A stretch of DNA of 64,000 nt. It comes from Streptomyces sp. AM 4-1-1 (lineage in GTDB: Bacteria > Actinomycetota > Actinomycetes > Streptomycetales > Streptomycetaceae). Below, one piece after another: positions 42,456-52,136 of this stretch (position 1 is its first letter; the number at the start of each line of letters is the position of its first letter). The stretch covers positions 4,464,001-4,528,000 of the forward strand of contig NZ_CP119145.1 in the NCBI RefSeq assembly GCF_029167625.1, read 5' to 3'. The position numbers and the translations under genes are program-made. The notes below the pieces were generated by a model, which was not told the origin of the DNA, did not search any database, and saw only the letters and a list, made by a program, of their open reading frames with translations.

Positions 42456-43211
42456 GTGTCAGAGACCCAACCGCCCTACATGCAAGTGGCCGAGCGCATT
42501 CGGCGGCGCATTCTCGACGGGGTGTTCGCGGAAGGGATGAAGCTGCCGCCGGTCCGAGAGCTGGCCAAGCAGGAAGGGGTGGCCGTCGCCACTCTCGGGC
42601 GCAGCCTTGATCACCTTCAGGTGGAGGGGTACATCACGACGTCCCGGAGAGGGACCTTCGTGGCCGACGCGCCGTCGGTCGCTCCCAGCGCGTACGACCG
42701 GATCAGCCGCGTTCTGCGGAGCGGTTCGGTTCTCGGTGACGGTGAAACGATGCTCGTGACCGACGCGGACCTGGTCGTGCCGCCCGTCTACGTCGCCGAC
42801 ATCTTCGACCTGGACCCGGGTGACCAGGTGGTGCGTCGGCAGTGGCACACCGGCAAGGGCGCGCAGCGCCTGATGCTGGCCGTGACCTGGTACCCGGCCC
42901 AATTCGCCGCCCTGGTGCCGGACTTGCTCTCCACCGCGCCGGGCAAGGGAACCGGTCTGCTCCCGCGCATTCAGGACGCCACCGGGCGCCGTGTCACGGC
43001 CGGGCGCGACGACGTGCACGGCAGGGACGCCGACGCGCGTGAGGCCTCGTTCCTCGGGATTCGGCCGGGGTCCCCGATCCTGGCCGGGGCGCATCGGCTC
43101 TGGGACGACGAAGGTGTCATGGAGTACGGCGAGTGGTGCCTCCCGTACCGCCTCGTCATCGGTTACGAGTACGGCATCGACGCGGCCCCTGATCGGGACC
43201 GGACCACCTGA
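42456..43211 (+). CDS. GntR/HutC family transcriptional regulator
   Basis: 251 residues. The winged helix spans about residues 6-75 (YMQVAERIRRRILDGVFAEGMKLPPVRELAKQEGVAVATLGRSLDHLQVEGYITTSRRGTF is the region, key residues P..RELAK and T.GRSL). The C-terminal effector domain is the UTRA type: DQVVRRQWHTGKGAQRLMLAVTWYP, GRDDVHGRDADAREASFLGI, SPILAGAHRLWDDEG. GTG 42456 follows AGAGAGGAAG. Repeated TGACCTAGGACAG sites just upstream suggest autoregulation. Confidence 0.87.
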   Translation: MSETQPPYMQVAERIRRRILDGVFAEGMKLPPVRELAKQEGVAVATLGRSLDHLQVEGYITTSRRGTFVADAPSVAPSAYDRISRVLRSGSVLGDGETMLVTDADLVVPPVYVADIFDLDPGDQVVRRQWHTGKGAQRLMLAVTWYPAQFAALVPDLLSTAPGKGTGLLPRIQDATGRRVTAGRDDVHGRDADAREASFLGIRPGSPILAGAHRLWDDEGVMEYGEWCLPYRLVIGYEYGIDAAPDRDRTT

Positions 43212-43713
43212 GCTGTCCGACCCCGGACTCCGGACGCGCGGTCGATTTCGGCGCCCCGGTGACGTAGAAGAGCCCTGAGCCTCACGCTGTGGAGTTACGC
43301 AGCGCAGTCGGTGGGCATCGAGACCGGGTTGTGTCCTCTGCGTGATTCGTCACGGGCCGGAGTCGGTGTCCGTTTCGGGTACTCTCCGTGGGATGCGAGT
43401 GGTTCTGGAACCGAGCGATCCGGATGTGGCCCCTGCGGCGACTCCGATCCGGGAACGCTGTCCCGCTCGCGCCTTGGGGAGAAGCGCCGGACCGGTACGG
43501 AGATCGATTTCCGTGACGGTGGTGCGTCCCTGTTCGACTCTCCGCGACGCGCGTCGCACAGTATGCACCCGGCGTACTCCTTCGCGCTGGAATATGCCCG
43601 AAGCGCTTGTTGCGGTGACTGTACGTCAACCATGCTGTCGCGTAAGGGAATCACGTTCCGTGACCCTGAGGAGACGCGAGGCGATGTGTCCGCCGGTTCG
43701 GATGGTGTGAGCG
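43212..43713. other. Gene-free, lower-GC stretch
   Basis: About 500 bp with visibly lower GC than its surroundings. Open frames exist on both strands, but their third positions are not G/C-biased and they lack ribosome sites, so I do not call a gene. It probably holds the promoter region of the following HATPase gene. Confidence 0.55.
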
Positions 43714-44238
43714 GTGCAGGTGCTTCAGGTGCAACTTGAGATCGGGGCCGATCCCGCAGAGGTCGGGCGGGCTCGTAGATGGGCGCGGTCGAGGCTGGTC
43801 GGTTCCGGAATAGGGGACGACGAGCCGCTGGCCGAGACGCTGATCCTGCTGATCTCGGAACTCGTGACGAACGCGGTCGTCCACACCGGCTGCCCGGCCG
43901 TGCTGCGGATGCTGTTCGGCTGTCCGGGGACGCCGGGAGCGGCCGAGACCGTACGGGTCGAGGTGGCCGACGTCAGCTGCCGCCCGCCACGTCAGCGGCA
44001 TGCCGAGGGCGACGACACCAATGGGCGGGGCCTGGAGCTGGTCGACGGCCTCGCCGACCGCTGGGGCTGGCAGCCGGAGGGCGTCGGCAAACGCATCTGG
44101 TGCGAGGTCGACCGGGAGGCGCCGGAAGCGCGGAAGCGGACGGACGTCCGTGGCGCGCACGGCGGTGGCGGAGCGTTCGAGGTGGCCGGGCCGCCGGTCG
44201 CGTACGGGCCGACGCGCGCCGTCACCCACAGCGTCTGA
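43714..44238 (+). CDS. HATPase (anti-sigma/serine kinase-type) protein
   Basis: 174 residues from GTG 43714, with GTGTGAG as a weak ribosome site. LISELVTNAVVHTG is the N box; GRGLELVDGLADRWGWQPEG is the G2 region; the C-terminal 45 residues are a low-complexity tail. Same RsbW-like family as the protein encoded at 41886. Target unknown. Confidence 0.83.
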   Translation: MQVLQVQLEIGADPAEVGRARRWARSRLVGSGIGDDEPLAETLILLISELVTNAVVHTGCPAVLRMLFGCPGTPGAAETVRVEVADVSCRPPRQRHAEGDDTNGRGLELVDGLADRWGWQPEGVGKRIWCEVDREAPEARKRTDVRGAHGGGGAFEVAGPPVAYGPTRAVTHSV

Positions 44239-44441
44239 CGGCGAGCGGGCGGCGGCCGGGTGGCGATCGGGTCGCGACCGGGTCACGTTCGGATGTCCGG
44301 GGCCGGGTCGCGATCGGATGGTCCGGGGCCGGGAGAGGCCGCGGACCGGGAAGGCCCACGGACCGGTAGGGGGCCGACAGGGGCCGGCCGGGCGCTGGCG
44401 ATGCCGCTTCCGCCCGCTCCGCCCCCGCCCGTCCCCGACCC

Positions 44442-45437
44442 TCAACCCGCCTGTCGGTCCGCCGTCGCGCGGAACGTGCGGCGGTACACCGTCGGCGGCA
44501 CGCCCAGCGACGCCTGGATGTGCTGGCGCAGTGACGTCGGCGTACCGAAGCCCGCGTCCCTCGCCACCCGGTCGATGGAGAGGTCCGTCGACTCCAGCAG
44601 TTGCCGCGCCCGCTCCACCCGTTGCAGGACCAGCCACTGACCGGGGCTGATCCCCACCTCCTCGCGGAACTTGCGGGTGAACGTCCGGATGCTCATCGAC
44701 TCCTGCTGCGCCATGTCCCGCAGCTGTATCGGCCGGTCGAGCCGGTCCAGCGCCCAGGCCCGTGCGGTGGTCGTGGTGGCGGACCGCGGTTGCGGGACGG
44801 GGCGCCGGATGTACTGCGCCTGCCCGCCCTCGCGGTGCGGCGGTACGACGGTGTGGCGTGCGACGTCGTTGGCCACGGCGGTGCCGTGGTCGCGGCGCAC
44901 GATGTGCAGACAGAGATCGATCCCGGCGGCCACCCCCGCCGACGTCAGCACGTCACCGTCGTCGATGAACAGGACGTCCGGATCGACCCTCACCTTCGGG
45001 AACAGCTCCTGGAAGTGGTCGGCGAACGCCCAGTGGGTGGTGGCGGGGCGGCCGTCGAGACGCCCGGCGGCGGCGAGCACATAGCTGCCCGTGCAGATGG
45101 ACACCATGCGGGTGCCCGGCCTGATGTACGCGAACGCCGCGGCCAGTTCGTCGGTGAGCACGCCGTGCGTCCGCACCGGCCCGAGTTCGTTCGAGGCCGG
45201 GATGATCACCGAGTCCGCGGTGGCCAGGGCCTCCGGGCCGTTCTCCACCACGATCGTGAAGTCCGAGTCGGTGCGGACCGGGCCCGGCGGACGAATGGAA
45301 CAGGTCACGACTTCGTACAGTTTTCGACCCTCGTCGTGCGACTCCACACCGAACGATCTGCCGAATATCCTCTGAGGGATGCCCAGTTCGAACAGGAGCA
45401 ACCCGTCGAGGGCCAGGACGACGATTCGATGCGGCAT
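44442..45437 (-). CDS. GlxA/FtrA-type AraC family regulator (DJ-1 domain plus HTH)
   Basis: 331 residues: an N-terminal DJ-1/PfpI amidotransferase-like domain (MPHRIVVLALDGLLLFELGI; SICTGSYVLAAAG with the usual Cys; TTHWAFADHFQELFP) and a C-terminal AraC double HTH (IQLRDMAQQESMSIRTFTRKF, LLESTDLSIDRVARDAGFGT). ATG 45437. Divergent from an MFS gene, which it may control. Confidence 0.9.
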   Translation of the reverse strand: MPHRIVVLALDGLLLFELGIPQRIFGRSFGVESHDEGRKLYEVVTCSIRPPGPVRTDSDFTIVVENGPEALATADSVIIPASNELGPVRTHGVLTDELAAAFAYIRPGTRMVSICTGSYVLAAAGRLDGRPATTHWAFADHFQELFPKVRVDPDVLFIDDGDVLTSAGVAAGIDLCLHIVRRDHGTAVANDVARHTVVPPHREGGQAQYIRRPVPQPRSATTTTARAWALDRLDRPIQLRDMAQQESMSIRTFTRKFREEVGISPGQWLVLQRVERARQLLESTDLSIDRVARDAGFGTPTSLRQHIQASLGVPPTVYRRTFRATADRQAG

Positions 45438-45494
45438 GGCGGACTCCCTCCGGTACTAGCTGGTATAGACCTTAAGCTGATACATGTCACCGGT

Positions 45495-46934
45495 GTGAGG
45501 GATAAACCGAGACAGAGCGACGGCATTCCCGGGCCGGCCCCCGATGGGGAACCCCGCGCGGTATCGAGCGCGGTATCGACCGCGGGACACGGTGTGACGA
45601 TCGGTGCCGGGCCGGTGGTCGTGCCCGGCGGTCCCGATGGGAACGCGGCGCCCGGCGGTCCGGGCCGGAACGTGCCGCCCGGCCGTGTCGCGGTCGAGCG
45701 AACTGGCGCGGCCCTCCTGCCGCCGGAGCCGGGGCGGTTCGGCGGCGAGCTCTGGAACCGTAACTTCCGGCTCTTCTTCATCGCCCGTACCGCCGCGCTC
45801 TTCGGCGACGGCATGATTCCCGTGGCACTCACCGCGGGCCTGCTGGGCGCCGGGCGCCCGGCCTCCTCCGTGGGCTACGCGCTGGCCGCGTGGATGGGGC
45901 CGCTCGCCTTCTTCGTGCTGTTCGGCGGCGTACTCGCGGACCGGTTCACCCCCCGCCGCATGATGATCATCGCGGACGTGCTGCGGCTGGTCGGGGCCTC
46001 GCTGCTCGCGGTGACCTTCGCGGCCGGCGATCCGCCGCTCTGGTCCGTGTACGCGCTCAGCTCGGTGGCCGGTGTCGGCGCCGCGCTCTTCCAGCCGGGG
46101 GTCGCCTCGACCGTGCCCCGGGTGGCGGGTGACGTCCAGCGGGCCAACGCCGTGCTGCGGGTCTCCGAGGCGCTGATGACGATGGCGGGTCCCGCGTTCG
46201 CGGGGGTGCTCGTCGGTCTGGCGAGCGCCGGTGCGGTGTACGCGGCCAACGCGTCGACCTTCGCCGTGTCCGGCGTCTGCCTCTTTCTGCTGCGGCTCGC
46301 GCCCGCCCCGGCCGACACCGCCGTGCGGGGCACGATGGTCGCCGAACTGGTCGGCGGGTGGCGCGAGTTCAAGGCCAGGAGCTGGCTGTGGGGGGTGATC
46401 GCGATCTGGACGGTGTACGGGTTCACGGTCCTCGGCCCGATGCTCCCGCTCACCGCCGTCCAGGTCACCGAGACCCACGGGTCGGGGACGTACGGCGCGA
46501 TGATGGCGGTCAACGGAGCGGGCAGTGTGGTCGGCGGCCTGCTCGCGCTGCGTCTGCGGCCACGCCGCCCGCTGGCGGCCGGGGCGATGGCCCTGTCCGG
46601 GGTCGGGGTGAACCTGGTGGTGCTCGGACTGGGGCTGCCGGTGCTCGCGCTGGGCGCGGGGCAGTTCGTGGCGGGCGCGGTGTTCGCGTTCTGGCTGGTG
46701 ATGTGGTCCACGACGGTCCAGACGCATGTCCCGCCGGAGGCCCTGAACCGGCTGCACGCCTACGACGTGGCCGGTTCCCTGCTGATGCTGGCGGCCGGCC
46801 GGGCGCTGGCGGGACCGGTCGCCGAGGCGGTGGGCACGTCGGAGGTGCTGCTGGCCGGTGCGGTGATCAATGTGCTGGCGGTGACGGTACTGCTGGTGGC
46901 CCGCCCGATCCGGCGGTTGGAACGGGTGGTGTGA
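45495..46934 (+). CDS. MFS transporter
   Basis: About 479 residues; GTG 45495 is a weakly supported start, and GTG 45594 would give 446. A Pro/Gly-rich cytoplasmic lead precedes WNRNFRLFFIARTAALFGDG and roughly eleven to twelve membrane segments; VLADRFTPRRMMIIADVLRLVG is the loop 2-3 motif of MFS_3 exporters. Divergent from the GlxA-type regulator; palindromic AT-rich sequence around 45458-45480 is the probable shared promoter. Substrate unknown. Confidence 0.82.
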   Translation: MRDKPRQSDGIPGPAPDGEPRAVSSAVSTAGHGVTIGAGPVVVPGGPDGNAAPGGPGRNVPPGRVAVERTGAALLPPEPGRFGGELWNRNFRLFFIARTAALFGDGMIPVALTAGLLGAGRPASSVGYALAAWMGPLAFFVLFGGVLADRFTPRRMMIIADVLRLVGASLLAVTFAAGDPPLWSVYALSSVAGVGAALFQPGVASTVPRVAGDVQRANAVLRVSEALMTMAGPAFAGVLVGLASAGAVYAANASTFAVSGVCLFLLRLAPAPADTAVRGTMVAELVGGWREFKARSWLWGVIAIWTVYGFTVLGPMLPLTAVQVTETHGSGTYGAMMAVNGAGSVVGGLLALRLRPRRPLAAGAMALSGVGVNLVVLGLGLPVLALGAGQFVAGAVFAFWLVMWSTTVQTHVPPEALNRLHAYDVAGSLLMLAAGRALAGPVAEAVGTSEVLLAGAVINVLAVTVLLVARPIRRLERVV

Positions 46935-47155
46935 GGAGGCGGGGCGGCCGGAGTGGGTCGGGTGGCCGGAGTGGGTCGGGTGGCGTGAGGGCGCGGGGCG
47001 GCCGGAGTGGAACGGGCGGCGTGAGGGGGAGGGCGGCCGGAGTGGGGCGGGACGGCGCGTGAGGGGGCGGGGCGACAGGAGCGGGTCGGGACGGCGCGGA
47101 GGGGACGGGCGCGGTGGGAGGCGGGGAAGTGATGCCGGGGGAGCGGTGGCACGGG
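46935..47155. repeat. Degenerate GGCCGGAGTGGGTCGGGTGG repeats
   Basis: Imprecise units of about 17-37 bp rich in GGCCGGAGTGG and GGGTGGCGTGAGGG follow the MFS stop codon. No gene on either strand. Confidence 0.65.
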
Positions 47156-47166
47156 GTACGGGAGCT

Positions 47167-47547
47167 GTGCGGGTGCGCGCGGCGGCGGCCGGGGCGGCGG
47201 TCCTGACCGTGGCGGCCGGTCTCGGTGTCCGCGCGGTGGCGGGCGGTGACCTCGCCAAGTACGCCGGGGACGCGCTCTACACCGTGCTGATCCACATCTT
47301 GGTGGTGCTGATCGTGCCCCGGGTGCGGCCGGTCACGGCGGCCGGGGTCGCGCTGATCTTCAGCTGGGCGGTCGAGCTGCTGCAACTGACCGACCTACCG
47401 GCGTGGTTGGCCGAGCGGAGCGTGGCGGCCCGGTTGGTTCTCGGCTCGACGTTCAATGCCCCGGACCTCGCCTGGTACGGGGCGGGCGCGGCTCTCGCCT
47501 GGTGCGCGCACACGGCGTGCGCGCGGGTGGTGGCCCGGGAGCCGTGA
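47167..47547 (+). CDS. DUF2809 family membrane protein
   Basis: 126 residues from GTG 47167; GTG 47173 has better spacing to GGGAG at 47160-47164 and is two residues shorter. Three to four hydrophobic segments with GGDLAKYAGDALYTVLIHIL, FSWAVELLQLTDLPAWL and VLGSTFNAPDLAWYGAGA, as in DUF2809 (VanZ-like) proteins. Function unknown. Confidence 0.75.
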   Translation: MRVRAAAAGAAVLTVAAGLGVRAVAGGDLAKYAGDALYTVLIHILVVLIVPRVRPVTAAGVALIFSWAVELLQLTDLPAWLAERSVAARLVLGSTFNAPDLAWYGAGAALAWCAHTACARVVAREP

Positions 47548-47636
47548 GCGCGTCCCGTGCGCCGCGTGCACCCGGGTGGCCCGAAACTTTCGAAGCATGT
47601 CCCTCCGGCCACTCGTGGTGGACCGGCCGCCGCCGG

Positions 47637-49202
47637 ATGCTGAGTGACGTGATCAAGTCAACCAACAGCACCGCCGAGCAGGACGACGACCGACCGGTCG
47701 TCACCGGCCCGGACCACCCACCGACCTCCGCGGCAGCTGAGACCACCGTTCCCCAGGCGGGCCCGCACGGGACTGCCGCTCCGCACGCGGCCGCCGCCGC
47801 TTCGGCCGGTACACGCGCGACCCCGGCCGGACCCCGCGCCGATGCGGCCGGACCGTGTGCGGCCCCGGCTCCTTCGGACGGCCGGCGCGGGGCCGCCGCC
47901 CCTCCGGCCGTTCCGCACGCGGCCTCCGCCCCTCCGGTTGGCCCGCGCCCCCGTTTCCGCGTCCACCGGGCCTGGATCGTCGCCGCCGTCGGCTTCCTGA
48001 CGATCGTCGGCGCCGCTGCCTTCGGCTCGCTTCCCGGTCTGCTGATCGATCCGCTCCACACGGAATTCGGCTGGTCGCGCGGCGAGATCGGCCTCGCCAT
48101 CTCCATCGACATGGCGCTCTACGGCCTCACCGCCCCCTTCTCCGCCGCGCTGATGGACCGGTTCGGCATCCGGAGGGTCGTGGTCGGCGCGCTGAGCGCC
48201 ATCGCGGCGGGCGCCCTGGCCAGTGTGTGGATGACGGCCGCCTGGCAGCTGATGATCTACTGGGGGCTACTCGTCGGCCTCGGCACCGGGTCCATGGCGG
48301 TGGCGTTCTCCGCGACGATCACCGACCGCTGGTTCGTCGCCCGCCGGGGCCTGGTGACCGGCATCCTCACCGCGGCGGGTGCCTCCGGCCAACTCGTCTT
48401 CCTGCCGCTCTGCGCCTGGATCGTGGATCAGCACGGCTGGCGACCGGCGTCGGTCACCGTCGCTCTCGCGGCGCTCGCCGTCGTACCGTTCGTCTGGCTG
48501 CTGATGCGCGACCACCCGGCCGATGTGGGCATCGCCCCGTACGGCGGTACGTACGTGCCGAAGCCCGCGCCCACCCGGGGAGCTGTGTCCCGCACCTTCC
48601 GGGTGCTCCGCGACGCCGCCCGCACGGGACCGTTCTGGCTGCTCGCGGGCTCCTTCGCGATCTGCGGTGCCACGACCAACGGACTGATCCGTACGCACTT
48701 CGTGCCGTCCGCCCACGATCACGGCATGCCGATAACCGCCGCCGCCTCACTGCTCGCGGTGGTCGGTGTCTTCGACATCGTCGGCACGATCTTCTCCGGC
48801 TGGCTCACCGACCGCTTCGATTCCCGCCGGCTGCTCGCCGTCTACTACGCGCTGCGCGGCATATCGCTGCTCTTCCTGCCGCTGCTGCTGGCCCCGACCG
48901 TGGAACCGCCGATGATCTTCTTCATCGTCTTCTACGGCCTGGACTGGGTCGCCACGGTCCCGCCCACCCTGGCGCTGTGCCGGGCGCACTTCGGGGCGGA
49001 CACCGCGATCGTCTTCGGCTGGGTGCTCGCCTCGCACCAGGTGGGTGCGGCGGTGGTGGCCCTGCTCGGCGGTCTGGCCCGGGACGCGTTCGGTTCGTAC
49101 GACCTGGTCTGGTACGCGTCCGGCGCGCTGTGCGCCACCGCCGCGCTGATGGCGCTGGTGATCCGGCGCAGACCGGTCGTGCCGGTGCCACCGGTGGCGT
49201 GA
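47637..49202 (+). CDS. MFS transporter (oxalate/formate or monocarboxylate type)
   Basis: 521 residues from ATG 47637, or 517 from GTG 47649. The first 110 residues are Ala/Pro-rich and cytoplasmic. The body has twelve membrane segments, FGSLPGLLIDPLHTEFGWSRGEIGLAIS and WFVARRGLVTGILTAAGASGQL being typical of the oxalate:formate antiporter/monocarboxylate group. Later: FSGWLTDRFDSRRLLAVYY. Substrate unknown. Confidence 0.85.
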   Translation: MLSDVIKSTNSTAEQDDDRPVVTGPDHPPTSAAAETTVPQAGPHGTAAPHAAAAASAGTRATPAGPRADAAGPCAAPAPSDGRRGAAAPPAVPHAASAPPVGPRPRFRVHRAWIVAAVGFLTIVGAAAFGSLPGLLIDPLHTEFGWSRGEIGLAISIDMALYGLTAPFSAALMDRFGIRRVVVGALSAIAAGALASVWMTAAWQLMIYWGLLVGLGTGSMAVAFSATITDRWFVARRGLVTGILTAAGASGQLVFLPLCAWIVDQHGWRPASVTVALAALAVVPFVWLLMRDHPADVGIAPYGGTYVPKPAPTRGAVSRTFRVLRDAARTGPFWLLAGSFAICGATTNGLIRTHFVPSAHDHGMPITAAASLLAVVGVFDIVGTIFSGWLTDRFDSRRLLAVYYALRGISLLFLPLLLAPTVEPPMIFFIVFYGLDWVATVPPTLALCRAHFGADTAIVFGWVLASHQVGAAVVALLGGLARDAFGSYDLVWYASGALCATAALMALVIRRRPVVPVPPVA

Positions 49203-49274
49203 CCGGCGGACGTCGTCGGTCACGGCACCAGCGGTACGGTCACGGCACCAGCGACGCGGGTGCGCGGCACGCGG

Positions 49275-49922
49275 TCAGCTCGACGGCATGAGGACTTCGT
49301 CGACGGTGTAGACCTTGGCGTTCGACGTCTTGAGGTTGCCGCAGTCGATCTTCGCCTTGTCGTTGACCTTGAACGAGGTGCCGGAGCCGGAGGTGGTCAG
49401 GGAACCGCCCTCGTCGGTCTTGAAGCTGCCGTCGTGGAGCTGGCTCGGTTTCACGTCCTCCTTCACCCAGTGGTACGAGATGATCTTCTTGAGGCGTGCC
49501 GTGTCCTTGAGGAGCTTGTCGACCTGGGCCTTGCCCAGCTTGTCGAACGCCTTGTCGGTGGGGGCGAAGAGGGTGCTGTCCTTCGCCTTGTCGAGCGTGT
49601 CGCTCAGTCCGGCCTTCATCACCGCCTTGTTCAGCGTCGACAGCTCGGGGTTGTGCGCGAGGGCTGTCGCGACCGGCTCCTTGGCCATCTCGCTGACGCT
49701 GCCCCGACCGCTCTTCGGCAGGGCCGAGCACCCCGGGCCGAACGGCTTCGAGTCGTCCGGAGCCATGGAGGCACTCGAACTGGCGCTGGCGCTCGCGCTG
49801 GTGGACGGGCTCGGCGATGCCGTGTCGGCGAACGCCGTGGGCGCGAGGGTGCCCAGGGTCACCGGAAGGGCCACTGCGGCCGCGACGGCCAGAGCGGTGG
49901 TGCGGAAGCGGGGAGACTGCAT
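49275..49922 (-). CDS. Secreted fasciclin-domain protein
   Basis: 215 residues. A Sec signal peptide (TTALAVAAAVALPVTLG.., cleavage after about AFA31) is followed by a Ser/Ala linker and one FAS1 domain: ELSTLNKAVMKAGLSDTL, STLFAPTDKAFDKLGK, ISYHWVKEDVKPSQL, VYTVDEVLMPSS. ATG 49922 follows AGGAAGAGGA. Extracellular adhesion-type domain; often a surface lipoprotein, but no lipobox is seen here. Confidence 0.92.
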   Translation of the reverse strand: MQSPRFRTTALAVAAAVALPVTLGTLAPTAFADTASPSPSTSASASASSSASMAPDDSKPFGPGCSALPKSGRGSVSEMAKEPVATALAHNPELSTLNKAVMKAGLSDTLDKAKDSTLFAPTDKAFDKLGKAQVDKLLKDTARLKKIISYHWVKEDVKPSQLHDGSFKTDEGGSLTTSGSGTSFKVNDKAKIDCGNLKTSNAKVYTVDEVLMPSS

Positions 49923-50190
49923 GTCAAATCCTCTTCCTGACGGGAGTGGGGTCCGGTTTCGTCTCCGGAACGAGGGGCAGCCGCGTCGGCTCCCCTGGTG
50001 CGGCCGGGCGGGGACAGGGCCGTACTCACCTGCCGGGCGCCGCGTGATCCTGTTGTCGATCAAGCCACTCACCCAGTTAAGCGCGATACCGCCGACACGG
50101 CATCTCGAAACCGCGTCCGCCGCCGGCCGGGTAGCCGTGTCCGCCGCCCCGCCGGGGAGGTGCGGGACGGGGCCGGGTGTGCGGGACGGG

Positions 50191-51363
50191 TCAGCTGGTC
50201 GCCGCGAGCCGCTTGGCGATCTTCCGGGCGTCCAGGGCGATTTCGCGGAGCATGCCGCTCAGCGGGTTGGTGAACCCGGTGAAGTACAGCCCGGGTGCCT
50301 GCTTCGGCGTCCGGCCGCCGCGCACCACCGGGCGCCCCTGGGCGTCGAGTACGCCGAGGTGACCGACCAGCCCCTCCAGGGACCGGTGGTACCCGGTCGC
50401 CGCGATCACCACGTCCGGTGTGATCCGGCTGCCGTCCGCCAGTACCACGGCGTCGCCCTCGAAGGAGTCGACCGCGCCCACCGGCTCCACCCGGCCGCCC
50501 CGTACCGCCTTGATCAGGCCCACGTCCTGGACCGGGATGGCGCCTTCGGTCACCCGGGAGTACAGGCCCGTCCGGGGCCTCGGAAGGCCGTGCGCGGCGA
50601 GGTCCGGTACGGCGACCCGGCACATCAGGCCCGCCGCCCCGTCGACGAGGCGGACCGGCAGCCTGCGGGCGAGGATGCCGGTCGCCTGGGCCGGCCAGCC
50701 CGCCGTGGAGCGGCGCACGATGTGCGGGACGGTGCGGACCGCGAGCCGTACCCGGGAGGCGCCGCCCTCCACCAGGTCCACCGCTATCTCGGCCCCGGTG
50801 TTGCCGACGCCGACGACGAGGACGTCCTTGCCCGCGTACGGGGCGGGTGCGTGGTACGCCGACGCGTGCGCCAGCTCCCCGGTGAAGGTGTCGCGGCCGG
50901 GCCACTCGGGGACGCGCGGGGTGTGGTTGTGGCCGGTGGCCACCACGACGGCCCGCCCGGTCAGCTCGCGCCCGCCCGACGCGCTGAGCCGCCAGAGACC
51001 GTCGACGGGGTCGATGCGGGAGACCTCGACGCCGGTCACGACCTCCAGTTCGTGATGGTCGGCGTACTTCTCCAGGTAGCGCACCACGTCGTCCCGGGAC
51101 ACCCACCGCCCGAAGGAGCGCGGCATCGGGAGCCCCGGCAGCGCGGACCAGCGGCGGGTGGTGTGGAGGTGCAGCCGGTCGTAGTGGCGGCGCCAGGAGG
51201 CCCCGACGCTCCCGGACTTCTCCAGCACGATGGCCCGTACGCCCCGTTCGCGCAACGCGGCGGCGGTCGCGAGACCACCCGGGCCGCCCCCGACGACGTA
51301 GACGGGCTGACTCCCGGTCATGCCGGTCGAGGAGGCGGAGGAGGAGCGGGCTATGTCGGGCAT
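50191..51363 (-). CDS. Flavin-containing monooxygenase-like NAD(P)/FAD protein
   Basis: 390 residues. FAD Rossmann motif VYVVGGGPGGLATAAAL (near 21-37), second nucleotide motif VLVVGVGNTGAEIAVDL, and the ATGY motif IAATGYHRSLEGL. The arrangement is that of YUCCA/trimethylamine-type class B monooxygenases; the FMO signature FxGxxxHxxx(Y/F) region reads DTFTGELAHASAY. ATG 51363 follows CAGGAA. Substrate unknown. Confidence 0.87.
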   Translation of the reverse strand: MPDIARSSSASSTGMTGSQPVYVVGGGPGGLATAAALRERGVRAIVLEKSGSVGASWRRHYDRLHLHTTRRWSALPGLPMPRSFGRWVSRDDVVRYLEKYADHHELEVVTGVEVSRIDPVDGLWRLSASGGRELTGRAVVVATGHNHTPRVPEWPGRDTFTGELAHASAYHAPAPYAGKDVLVVGVGNTGAEIAVDLVEGGASRVRLAVRTVPHIVRRSTAGWPAQATGILARRLPVRLVDGAAGLMCRVAVPDLAAHGLPRPRTGLYSRVTEGAIPVQDVGLIKAVRGGRVEPVGAVDSFEGDAVVLADGSRITPDVVIAATGYHRSLEGLVGHLGVLDAQGRPVVRGGRTPKQAPGLYFTGFTNPLSGMLREIALDARKIAKRLAATS

Positions 51364-51502
51364 GGTTCCTGAGCGTAGTCGTGCGCTCACTTGATGGGTC
51401 TCGGACAAGCTGGGAAATCGGTTGCGAATTGATCACGGCACGGGGGCGGGTGCGGGGCGCGTCATGAACCGGCCCGCGACCGCCCCCTCCCGGGAGCGTG
51501 TC

Positions 51503-51754
51503 CTATCGGCTCCGCCACGGGGTCGGCCGATGCCACCCGGTGGAGTACGGATCGCCTGATTCCCCTTTCACCGTGATCGCGTTCCCCGCGATCGCGGCAG
51601 GACCGTCCGGACTCGCCGGGTCCTCGATCGACGCCTCGCTTTTTCCGGGGAAAGGAATGCCGTCGGCGACGGCTCTTCCCGCTCCACCGGCCGCCATGAC
51701 GATCAATACCGCCGCCGTTCCCCAGCGAAGTCGGTCGCGCGTGCGGCACTTCAT
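51503..51754 (-). CDS. Small secreted protein of unknown function
   Basis: 83 residues with a signal peptide (WGTAAVLIVMAAGGAGRAVA, cleavage near 31) and a 52-residue mature part with ITVKGESGDPYSTG. ATG 51754 follows GGGGGG. No cysteine pair, so not a chaplin; not a known family to me. Confidence 0.7.
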   Translation of the reverse strand: MKCRTRDRLRWGTAAVLIVMAAGGAGRAVADGIPFPGKSEASIEDPASPDGPAAIAGNAITVKGESGDPYSTGWHRPTPWRSR

Positions 51755-52136
51755 CGGAATCCCCCCGTCGTCGTCCGTCTTATGAGCATGACGCGATCGG
51801 ACGGAATGGGCTACGGAGAGTGATCCGGCTCTCTCCTCTCCGGAAGGAGCAACCATGTGTATGGGCAAGGCGGTTCGGTGCGTTCCCGCTCTCCGTCCCG
51901 GAACGGACCGCGCCGGAAAGCGATCCGCCGCCGGGGGATCACAGGCCGCCGCTCATACGTCGTACGTGTACAGCTCGGCGTTGATCGAGCTTCCCTTACC
52001 GGTCCGTCGAGCTGTGAACTTCGCAATTCCTGGAGCCTGGCCGGACGGCATGTCCTGGGGACGACCGGGCCGCCGCACGCCGTCGCGCCGGGCGCCGCCG
52101 GTCCCGCCCCTGCGAGGAGCGGCGCCCCGCGCGCTC
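51755..52136. other. Gene-free stretch with a possible 3' gene remnant
   Basis: No full gene seen. On the minus strand about 25 codons ending at 51953 read AKFTARRTGKGSSINAELY and then TYDV, with normal codon bias, and merge upstream into antisense pspAB sequence; it may be the tail of a lost gene. A plus-strand ATG at 51855 with GGAAGGAG leads to an Arg/Pro-rich frame that looks like a shadow. Confidence 0.35.

Noticed and set aside
43295..43739. Small genes on either strand upstream of the second HATPase
   Set aside because: Third positions are not G/C-biased and neither frame has a ribosome site or known motif; treated as a promoter region.
46935..47155. N-terminal extension of the DUF2809 gene
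   Set aside because: Open upstream but composed of degenerate repeats encoding Gly/Arg; starts at 47167 or 47173 have better ribosome spacing.
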